A DNA stretch of 7,736 nt, taken from NCBI GenBank assembly GCA_934148985.1, contig CAKPDO010000055.1, forward strand, positions 1 through 7,736, in the 5' to 3' direction. Position 1 is the first letter of the stretch. Each line of letters opens with the position of its first letter. Under the pieces are notes generated by a model that saw nothing but the letters and a program-made list of their open reading frames with translations, searched no databases and was not told the origin of the DNA. Below are positions 1-4,694 of this stretch, piece after piece. The translations under genes were made by a program, and so were the position numbers. Origin of the DNA: an uncultured Clostridia bacterium. GTDB lineage: Bacteria > Bacillota > Clostridia > TANB77 > CAG-508.

Positions 1-1508
1 GCCATTTCTATTGCTTCATATGAATATTTATCATGCATATAGTGAATTGCATTTAATGCTTTTATATAAATTTTTGCAACATAATCCATCATTTGGTCAT
101 ATTTTTCCATAACTTCATCATAGTCTAAGTATTCAGAAGTGATAGGTGCAAATTTTGGCGCAACTTGTTTTTTAGTAACTTCATCAACACCACCATTGAT
201 AGCATATAATAAAGTTTTTGCAAGGTTTGCACGAGCTCCAAAGAATTGCATTTGTTTTCCAATTCTCATTGGAGATACACAGCATGCTATTCCATAGTCA
301 TCACCTAATGTGATTCTCATTAAATCATCATTTTCATATTGGATTGATGATGTTTTTATTGAAATATCTGTTGCGAATTTTTTAAATCCTTCTGGTAATC
401 TTGTAGACCATAAAACTGTCATATTTGGTTCTGGAGCAGGTCCTAAGTTTACTAGTGTATGAAGTAATCTAAAAGAGTTTTTAGTAACTAATGTTCTTCC
501 ATCAATTCCCATACCACCAATACTTTCTGTTACCCATACAGGATCTCCTGAGAATAGCTCATTATATTCTGGAGTACGAAGAAAACGTACTAATCTTAGT
601 TTCATTACAAAATGGTCCATTAATTCTTGTGCTTCTTCTTCTGTTAAAGTACCATTTTTTAAATCTCTTTCTATATAAATATCTAAAAATGTAGAGGTTC
701 TACCTAAACTCATTGCAGCACCATTTTGGTCTTTTATTGCTGCTAAATATCCAAAGTATAACCATTGAATTGCTTCTTTAGCATTTGTAGCAGGTTTTGA
801 AATATCAAATCCATATTTTGATGCCATAACTTTAAGAGCATTTAATGCTTTTATTTGTTCAGAAACTTCTTCACGATGACGAATTATATCTTCTGTAAAT
901 GCGTCAACATCTAATTCTTCAAGCTCATGTTTCTTTTCTTCTATTAAAACATCAACACCATAAAGTGCAACTCTTCTGTAATCTCCAATTATTCTTCCAC
1001 GTCCATATCCATCAGGTAAACCTGTTAATAATTTATTTGAACGTGCTTTTCTAACATCTTGAGTATATACGTCAAATACTCCATCATTATGTGTTTTTCT
1101 TATTGCGTGGAAAATTTGGTCAACTTCTGGGTCAACTTCCCTTCCATATGCTTCACATGATTTTTCTACTATTTTGATACCTCCAAATGGCATAATTGCT
1201 CTTTTTAAAGGTTTGTCTGTTTGTAAGCCTACGATTTCTTCTAGGTCTTTATCTATATATCCAGCTTCATGGCTTGCAACTGTTGATACAGTCTTTGTGT
1301 CTATATCTAGAACTCCACCAGGTGCTGCTTTTTCTTGTTTATATAGTTCTAAAACTTCATCCCATAATTTTTTTGTTTTTTCTGTTGGATTTGCTAAGAA
1401 GTTTGAATTTCCTTCATAAGGTGTATAGTTTCTTTGTATAAAGTCTCTGACATTTATTTCTGATTGCCAGTCTCCTTTTTCAAATTCATTCCATGCATCA
1501 AATTTCAT
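1..1508 (-). CDS. pflB: Formate C-acetyltransferase (pyruvate formate-lyase), C-terminus cut by window edge
   Basis: PflB is a cytoplasmic glycyl-radical enzyme that converts pyruvate and CoA to acetyl-CoA and formate in anaerobic fermentation. The visible 502 residues begin MKFDAWNEFEKGDW and include the family stretches ASHEAGYIDKDLEEIVGLQ, RAIMPFGGIK and LLTGLPDGYGRGRIIGDYRR. The catalytic pair lies in GIACCVSPMRIGK as Cys409-Cys410 (codons at 279-284), close to the Cys418-Cys419 of the E. coli enzyme. The family is usually about 750-760 residues, so roughly a third, including the glycyl-radical loop near the C-terminus, lies left of the window. The start at 1508 is preceded by AAAGGA with suitable spacing. 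The frame is open throughout. It is transcribed away from the tRNA gene from its own promoter. The activating enzyme gene is not visible; it may lie downstream, outside the window. The identification is firm. Confidence 0.97.
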   Translation of the reverse strand, partial: MKFDAWNEFEKGDWQSEINVRDFIQRNYTPYEGNSNFLANPTEKTKKLWDEVLELYKQEKAAPGGVLDIDTKTVSTVASHEAGYIDKDLEEIVGLQTDKPLKRAIMPFGGIKIVEKSCEAYGREVDPEVDQIFHAIRKTHNDGVFDVYTQDVRKARSNKLLTGLPDGYGRGRIIGDYRRVALYGVDVLIEEKKHELEELDVDAFTEDIIRHREEVSEQIKALNALKVMASKYGFDISKPATNAKEAIQWLYFGYLAAIKDQNGAAMSLGRTSTFLDIYIERDLKNGTLTEEEAQELMDHFVMKLRLVRFLRTPEYNELFSGDPVWVTESIGGMGIDGRTLVTKNSFRLLHTLVNLGPAPEPNMTVLWSTRLPEGFKKFATDISIKTSSIQYENDDLMRITLGDDYGIACCVSPMRIGKQMQFFGARANLAKTLLYAINGGVDEVTKKQVAPKFAPITSEYLDYDEVMEKYDQMMDYVAKIYIKALNAIHYMHDKYSYEAIEM

Positions 1509-1564
1509 TTTATATCATCCTTTCTTTTTGGTTTAGTTTTATTATTTACACTTTAACCGAATTT

Positions 1565-1593
1565 ATGATATCATAATGAGCAATTTATAGCAA
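1565..1593 (-). promoter_or_regulatory. Probable pflB promoter
   Basis: On the minus strand, TTGCTA (1593-1588) and TATCAT (1570-1565) are separated by 17 bases, and TGA directly before the -10 gives an extended -10 (TGN). This places the transcript start near 1558 and gives a leader of about 50 bases ahead of the pflB start. It sits back to back with the tRNA promoter. No convincing Rex or FNR-type dyad was seen next to it. Confidence 0.55.
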
Positions 1594-1624
1594 TATATTT
1601 TTTTGAAATTTTTGTGAATTTTTA

Positions 1625-1653
1625 TTGAAATTATTTTTATTTTTTTGTATAAT
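1625..1653 (+). promoter_or_regulatory. tRNA-Gly promoter
   Basis: TTGAAA (1625-1630) and a perfect TATAAT (1648-1653) are 17 bases apart. The predicted transcript start near 1660 is only about six bases before the mature tRNA 5' end at 1666, which suits a short precursor trimmed by RNase P. Confidence 0.75.
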
Positions 1654-1665
1654 GGGAAAGGACTT

Positions 1666-1739
1666 GCGGGTATAGTTTAATGGCAGAATCCCATGCTTCC
1701 GACCTGGTGGTGAGGGTTCGATTCCCTCTACCCGCTCCA
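1666..1739 (+). tRNA. tRNA-Gly, anticodon UCC
   Basis: The gene folds as a full cloverleaf. The acceptor stem is GCGGGTA with TACCCGC, followed by discriminator T and an encoded CCA (1737-1739). The D arm is GTTT paired with GAAT through two wobble pairs, with GG in the D loop. The anticodon loop is CTTCCGA with anticodon TCC at 1698-1700. The T arm is GAGGG/CCCTC with loop TTCGATT. It should read GGA and GGG glycine codons. Two oddities are a T-C mismatch in the anticodon stem (position 30 with 40) and G instead of the common A at position 37. The D and T loops look canonical, so it is not an obvious cell-wall-type non-translating tRNA-Gly. It is followed by a long hairpin at 1785-1821. Confidence 0.95.
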
Positions 1740-1784
1740 TGATACCACAATGTTTAATGTAGGAAATCCTAAAACAAAGTAATG

Positions 1785-1826
1785 AGAAAGATGTTGTATG
1801 TATTACATGCAACATCTTTCTTTATA
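1785..1826 (+). terminator. Probable terminator of the tRNA-Gly transcript
   Basis: AGAAAGATGTTGTATG (1785-1800) pairs with CATGCAACATCTTTCT (1806-1821) over 16 positions with one U-G wobble and a five-base loop TATTA. A short CTTTAT tract follows. The U-run is modest, so it could also be a processing or stability hairpin, but its position 45 bases after the tRNA favours termination. Confidence 0.6.
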
Positions 1827-1899
1827 ATAATCTAAAAATGAAGTGTTACAATTGATGTCAAAAAAAGAGATATTTAATGACATAATATTATAGAACTTT

Positions 1900-1942
1900 A
1901 AAATAAAAACGCCACAACCATTAAATAGCAACGGTTGTGGCG
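1900..1942 (-). terminator. Intrinsic terminator of the 1956-2582 gene
   Basis: A perfect 10-base-pair GC-rich stem (CGCCACAACC at 1910-1919, GGTTGTGGCG at 1933-1942) encloses a 13-base AT-rich loop. Read on the minus strand it is followed by TTTTTATTTT, the mark of an intrinsic terminator, and it starts 13 bases past the minus-strand stop codon. On the plus strand there is no U-run after the stem, so it is directional. Confidence 0.88.
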
Positions 1943-1955
1943 ACAAAAAGACATT

Positions 1956-2582
1956 TTATTTTGTATTTATTCCTAAGTAATTCTTTAGCAAGAAAGCGAA
2001 TACGTACAAATCATAATCATAATGAAGCTCAATTGTGAATTGAGAGTGATTTTGGGCGTAACAGCCATAAACCTTGTTTTTGGGAAATCCATCGCAGGAA
2101 AAATAAGAAATATTTTCTGAAGGATTAAAAAGGCCCATGAAGTCGAGGTCAAGAGGTTTTTTAGATTTTACTGAAACCTTCCAGTAACAAAAAGTGTTTC
2201 GAAGAACCATTTCTACGCCGTACTTTTTAAGAGTGATTTGAAATACAGGTAACCTTACGCCTCTAAAAGAATGAGTGGAAATTACAAGCGGTTCATTGTC
2301 TTTCCATTCCTCGTATGTTGACATCAACAGTTCACAAAGTCTGTCACGAACAAAGCGTACCTGACTTTTAAGAACTTCATTATAAGCCGAATTGTCAGGT
2401 ACATTATTTACCCGTATCCATGCAGTTACATCTACAGGTAAATGCTTGTCATAATAGTTTCTTACGTACTCAATGACAGAAGGGTCAGTGTTTCCGAAAT
2501 ACCCTTCGTAGTCATCTGGGTTGAAACCCTCGATATATTTTTGCATATATTTTAGGTCGGCAAAATGTACTTTTTTTTTCAT
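1956..2582 (-). CDS. Hypothetical protein, 208 aa, unrecognised family
   Basis: I do not recognise this protein. It starts MKKKVHFADLKYMQKYIEGF, is rich in Tyr, Phe, Asp and Asn, and has neither a signal peptide nor a clear membrane segment, so it is probably cytoplasmic. A basic stretch, KVSVKSKKPLDLDF, lies in the second half, and the end (ELHYDYDLYVFAFLLKNYLG) is hydrophobic and aromatic. The start at 2582 is fixed by an ideal AAGGAGG seven bases upstream. It is a clean single-gene unit with promoter (2667-2695), structured leader and terminator, which supports a real expressed gene. Arginine codons include CGC and CGT, unlike the AGA-only usage of rlmB nearby. It is divergent from the paired phospholipase-like genes and shares an intergenic region of about 300 bases with them, so joint control is possible but unproven. 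Confidence 0.85.
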   Translation of the reverse strand: MKKKVHFADLKYMQKYIEGFNPDDYEGYFGNTDPSVIEYVRNYYDKHLPVDVTAWIRVNNVPDNSAYNEVLKSQVRFVRDRLCELLMSTYEEWKDNEPLVISTHSFRGVRLPVFQITLKKYGVEMVLRNTFCYWKVSVKSKKPLDLDFMGLFNPSENISYFSCDGFPKNKVYGCYAQNHSQFTIELHYDYDLYVFAFLLKNYLGINTK

Positions 2583-2588
2583 GATAGT

Positions 2589-2624
2589 TCCTCCTTTTAT
2601 TGTTCGGAGGACTGTGCCTCCGAA
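2589..2624 (-). promoter_or_regulatory. Leader with two mutually exclusive hairpins at the ribosome binding site
   Basis: In the minus-strand mRNA, TTCGGAGG (2624-2617) can pair with CCTCCGAA (2610-2603) as a perfect 8-base-pair hairpin with a six-base loop. The middle part of its 3' arm, TCCTCC (2611-2606), can instead pair with GGAGGA (2594-2589), which is the Shine-Dalgarno sequence, extended by two more pairs across a bulged A. The first fold leaves the ribosome binding site open; the second would bury it. What is visible is the complementarity; regulation by switching is inference. It may also be only a 5' stabilising hairpin. Confidence 0.45.
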
Positions 2625-2666
2625 ATTTGCTTATTTCAAAGGCAACAAAAATATTGTTACGGTCAA

Positions 2667-2695
2667 AATATAACACATATTGCATAAAATTGCAA
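2667..2695 (-). promoter_or_regulatory. Promoter of the 1956-2582 gene
   Basis: On the minus strand, TTGCAA (2695-2690) and TATATT (2672-2667) are 17 bases apart. The transcript would start near 2660 and carry a leader of about 78 bases containing the alternative hairpins at 2589-2624. Confidence 0.65.
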
Positions 2696-2796
2696 GTTTT
2701 TATCATTTTTTGCTAGAACAATTGCAGGAAATGTTACAGAATTATGTTACTTTGTAATTTTTTATACAATTGCCTTAATAAAATACAAAAAAAATG

Positions 2797-2825
2797 TTGA
2801 CATAAAATGAAAAAAGAAATATAAT
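2797..2825 (+). promoter_or_regulatory. Perfect-consensus sigma-A promoter for the first paralog
   Basis: TTGACA (2797-2802), exactly 17 bases of A-rich spacer, then TATAAT (2820-2825). Both hexamers match consensus fully. The predicted start near 2832 leaves a leader of about 57 bases containing the hairpin at 2849-2866. The same arrangement recurs before the second paralog. Confidence 0.9.
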
Positions 2826-2848
2826 ATTATTTGTTCACTTGCATAGTA

Positions 2849-2866
2849 GCACTGCTATAGCAGTGC
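2849..2866 (+). promoter_or_regulatory. Conserved leader hairpin / palindrome, copy 1
   Basis: A perfect 18-base palindrome, GCACTGC-TATA-GCAGTGC, lies in the transcribed leader, ten bases before the AAAGGAG ribosome binding site. In RNA it makes a 7-base-pair stem with a four-base loop; in DNA it is a symmetric operator-like site. No U-run follows, so it is not a terminator. A close copy lies at 3787-3806. Confidence 0.6.
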
Positions 2867-2888
2867 ACACAAAAGAAAGGAGAAAAGT

Positions 2889-3575
2889 ATGCTAGGATAT
2901 TATGTTTATTTTGCATGTTGCCCAACAAAAGCACTTGGAAACCGGAGTTTTGTTTCAGGTGTAGAAGCGCCAGACCTTCTAAAAAAATATTACGAAATAT
3001 ATAATGGAAGCAAAGGTGCTGCAATAAGGTTCAATAGATGGAGAGGAAGATATACTCCAGAGTACAAAGAACTCGAAAAAAGAGTTGAACAGAAAAAAAG
3101 CATTGGCAGTACAGATGGTCTTCATTATGGATTGAGTACAAATCCAGATGTAAGAGTTTACTGGGATGGACTCGATGAAGTAAAGAAAGCTAAATTTGAA
3201 ACTTTTTACAGAGGTTATGTATGGCATTTGCTGACAGACAAGTTGATTTATAACAGACTGGATATTGAGAAGAAACTTAAAAAAGAGTTGGAAGAAAACA
3301 AAGAACATGTCAGCAGACGTAGATTGAAGAAAATGCAGGCTAAAAAGCTTCGAAATGATTGGAGAATAGTCAATTCTCTTATCAAGAAGACTTATCCCGA
3401 TGTTAAATTGCCATATGAGATAAGATCGATAAATTTGGTGAAGTATGCTGAAGGAGAGCTGGTTTATGTTGACTGGGAAGTTTTAAAGAAAACAATAGAT
3501 TACTTAAGAGCTTTCGATTCATTGAACGGTGATATGGATAGAATAATTAAGAAAGTTTTAAAAGAGATTAAATAA
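2889..3575 (+). CDS. Zinc-dependent phospholipase C-like protein, possibly degenerate paralog (228 aa)
   Basis: The protein lacks a signal peptide and is probably cytoplasmic. Its core resembles the zinc-dependent phospholipase C / S1-P1 nuclease-like fold: GVEAPDLLKKY (Asp29), DGLHYG (His79) and RGYVWHLLTDKLIY (His113, Asp117, an HxxxD pair). It aligns almost end to end with the gene at 3831-4511, at roughly half identical residues by eye. It differs at likely metal ligands: Tyr7 replaces the paralog's His7, Arg155 replaces His153, and Arg159 replaces Asp157. It may therefore be a non-catalytic partner or have a changed metal site. Residues 125-160 are strongly charged and probably helical. 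The start at 2889 is set by AAAGGAG six bases upstream. It is a single-gene unit with promoter and terminator. The family assignment is by motif only and the substrate is unknown. Confidence 0.85.
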   Translation: MLGYYVYFACCPTKALGNRSFVSGVEAPDLLKKYYEIYNGSKGAAIRFNRWRGRYTPEYKELEKRVEQKKSIGSTDGLHYGLSTNPDVRVYWDGLDEVKKAKFETFYRGYVWHLLTDKLIYNRLDIEKKLKKELEENKEHVSRRRLKKMQAKKLRNDWRIVNSLIKKTYPDVKLPYEIRSINLVKYAEGELVYVDWEVLKKTIDYLRAFDSLNGDMDRIIKKVLKEIK

Positions 3576-3602
3576 CATGTAAATTAGCAGACAGAGTAAA
3601 TG

Positions 3603-3655
3603 AAAAATAGGAAGATTAAATGTGCGTTGCATATTAAATTTTCCTATTTTTTATT
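3603..3655 (+). terminator. Terminator of the first paralog
   Basis: Positions 3603-3625 pair with 3629-3651 in a stem of about 23 pairs with one A-A mismatch, two G-U wobbles and a three-base loop GTT. The 3' side ends in a T-rich tract. It lies 27 bases past the stop codon. Its core (AGGAAGATT ... TTGCATATTAA) recurs in the terminator of the second paralog, so it was duplicated with the gene. Confidence 0.88.
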
Positions 3656-3735
3656 TGAAACATTTTCAAAAGTTATTACTTAAGACATTATCATAAATTA
3701 ATCATAAATTAAATACAAAAAGTTTACAAAAAGAC

Positions 3736-3764
3736 TTGACATAATTTCTGAAACGATATATAAT
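3736..3764 (+). promoter_or_regulatory. Perfect-consensus sigma-A promoter for the second paralog
   Basis: TTGACA (3736-3741), a 17-base spacer, then TATAAT (3759-3764). Both hexamers and the spacing are identical to those before the first paralog, while the spacer sequence has diverged. It predicts a start near 3771 and a leader of about 60 bases. Confidence 0.9.
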
Positions 3765-3786
3765 AATACTCGTGCATATGTATAAT

Positions 3787-3806
3787 AGCACTGCTATAGT
3801 AGTGCT
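3787..3806 (+). promoter_or_regulatory. Conserved leader hairpin, copy 2
   Basis: AGCACTGC-TATA-GTAGTGCT forms an 8-base-pair stem with a four-base loop. One change from copy 1 turns a G-C pair into G-U, so the RNA stem survives although the DNA symmetry is broken. It lies nine bases before AAAGGAG. Retention amid diverged flanks suggests a functional leader element, more likely acting as RNA. Confidence 0.6.
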
Positions 3807-3830
3807 TCACAAATGAAAGGAGAAAAAAAT

Positions 3831-4511
3831 ATGCCAAGTTATTACACTCATTCAGCGGTATGTAAGAAGGGAACTCTTAAAAATCGGAGCTTTGTTTTAG
3901 GAGTTGAAGCTCCAGATTTATTGAAGAAGTACATTAAACTCTACGGCAGCGAGAAAGCTGGGGCAAAATTTAATGTGCTTAGAACTAAGTTGACACCAGA
4001 ATACAGCCAACTTAGAATAAGAGCTGAACAAAAAGAAACGCAGGAAAACAACGATGGACTTCATTATGGAGTCAGCAGTAATCCCGATGTGAGAGCTTGC
4101 TGGAATGATTTCAAAAAGGCTGGAAAAATAGGTCCTTTTGAAAGAGGCTACGTCTGGCATCTTTTGACAGACAAACTTATATACAGCCGATTAGATATCG
4201 ATCGAAAGTTCAAAGCAGTTCTAGAAGCAGCAGGCAAGGAACAGAAAAATATCGATGAAATTAAGGCTGTTGAGGTAAAGAAGCTGCACAAGGACTGGGA
4301 TAAGATCAACGCTCGAATAAGAGATACCTACCCAGAGGTGCAATTAACCGAGGAGGTTAGGGAGCTGGGGGTAGTCCAATTTGAAGAGGGGGAACTGTTC
4401 TATGTTGATTGGGATGTCGTCAAAGACACAATCGATTATTTAAGAACATTTGACCCGTTAAACGGAGATATGGACAGCATTATCGAGGAGGTGCTGAGCC
4501 AGATAAAGTAA
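3831..4511 (+). CDS. Zinc-dependent phospholipase C-like protein, ligand-complete paralog (226 aa)
   Basis: The start MPSYYTH is typical of cytosolic PF00882-type proteins, with His7 a candidate zinc ligand. Further candidates are Asp29 (GVEAPDLL), His78 (DGLHYG), His110 and Asp114 (GYVWHLLTDKLIY), and His153/Asp157 (KKLHKDWDKIN). The fold is known from phospholipases C and S1/P1 nucleases that use a zinc cluster, so a phosphoester hydrolase role is plausible but the substrate is unknown. At 226 residues it has no export signal and no extra C-terminal lipid-binding domain. The position four residues after Asp114 is Tyr rather than a histidine seen in some relatives, so the metal site may be smaller. 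An in-frame ATG at 3813 overlaps the ribosome binding site AAAGGAG (3816-3822), so 3831 is the better start. Codon use (CTG, GAG, CGA) is richer in GC than rlmB. Confidence 0.87.
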   Translation: MPSYYTHSAVCKKGTLKNRSFVLGVEAPDLLKKYIKLYGSEKAGAKFNVLRTKLTPEYSQLRIRAEQKETQENNDGLHYGVSSNPDVRACWNDFKKAGKIGPFERGYVWHLLTDKLIYSRLDIDRKFKAVLEAAGKEQKNIDEIKAVEVKKLHKDWDKINARIRDTYPEVQLTEEVRELGVVQFEEGELFYVDWDVVKDTIDYLRTFDPLNGDMDSIIEEVLSQIK

Positions 4512-4529
4512 ACATACTGGCAGTAAATT

Positions 4530-4586
4530 AATAAAAAAGGAAGATTTAACTTGCATTGCATATTAAGTCTTCCTTTTTTATTTTTA
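4530..4586 (+). terminator. Terminator of the second paralog
   Basis: A perfect 15-base-pair outer stem (4530-4544 with 4568-4582, built on AAAAAAGGAAGA and its complement) continues inward with a few mismatches to a short loop near 4554. T-rich sequence follows. It is homologous to the terminator at 3603-3655 and, with A-runs on one side and T-runs on the other, could work in both directions. Confidence 0.9.
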
Positions 4587-4654
4587 AGGTAATATAAATA
4601 TATTTCGCACATGCAAAAAAATTCAACAAAATACTACAAAAATAAACTAAAATA

Positions 4655-4663
4655 TGTTATACT
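4655..4663 (+). promoter_or_regulatory. Probable rlmB promoter (extended -10)
   Basis: TGT-TATACT (4655-4663) is an extended -10 element. The region 17 bases upstream has only a weak -35 (TACAAA, 4635-4640). The transcript would begin near 4670, past the in-frame ATG at 4668, which supports the rlmB start at 4695. Confidence 0.5.
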
Positions 4664-4694
4664 ATAAATGTTAAAAAAGAAAGTAGGTAAGAAA

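Larger units (their letters stand above)
2583..2888. other. Divergent intergenic region between the unknown gene and the first phospholipase-like gene
   Basis: This gene-free stretch holds two outward-facing promoters (2667-2695 minus, 2797-2825 plus) and their leaders. Between them are two direct ATGTTAC copies (2731-2737 and 2744-2750, 13 bases apart) and two ACAATTGC copies (2718-2725 and 2766-2773). These may be regulator sites or chance in AT-rich DNA. No further coding region is supported. Confidence 0.5.
2797..4586 (+). repeat. Tandem duplication of a complete promoter-leader-gene-terminator cassette
   Basis: Unit 1 spans about 2797-3655 and unit 2 about 3736-4586. They share, in order, the TTGACA-17-TATAAT promoter, the GCACTGCTATAG leader stem, the AAAGGAG ribosome binding site, the coding frame with no large insertion, and the terminator core. 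Divergence is substantial (about half of residues), so the duplication is old and both copies have been kept as intact frames. Confidence 0.8.

Noticed and set aside
491..1441. Several plus-strand frames of 67-81 codons opposite pflB
   Set aside because: They are leucine/phenylalanine-rich shadows of the pflB coding strand with no ribosome binding site.
1601..1650. Possible Rex or FNR-type operator upstream of pflB
   Set aside because: The half-sites lack symmetry; no convincing dyad was found.
1585..1815. Minus-strand reading frame of 76 codons containing GIEPSPPGRKHGILPLNYTR
   Set aside because: It is the antisense of the tRNA-Gly gene, a common false protein call; it lacks a ribosome binding site.
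2571..2580. Nine-base T-run (A-run in the mRNA) right after the start codon of the unknown gene, as a slippage site
   Set aside because: The frame is intact and encodes plain lysines; runs of this kind are common in AT-rich genomes.
2512..2706. Minus-strand 64-codon frame overlapping the start of the unknown gene
   Set aside because: It crosses the promoter, leader and ribosome binding site of the 1956-2582 gene and has no start signal of its own.
3813..3830. Upstream ATG for the second paralog
   Set aside because: It overlaps the ribosome binding site that serves the ATG at 3831, and the paralog starts at the equivalent of 3831.
1740..4590. Integrative element or CRISPR-type array
   Set aside because: No integrase, transposase, repeated tRNA end or regularly spaced repeat array is visible.
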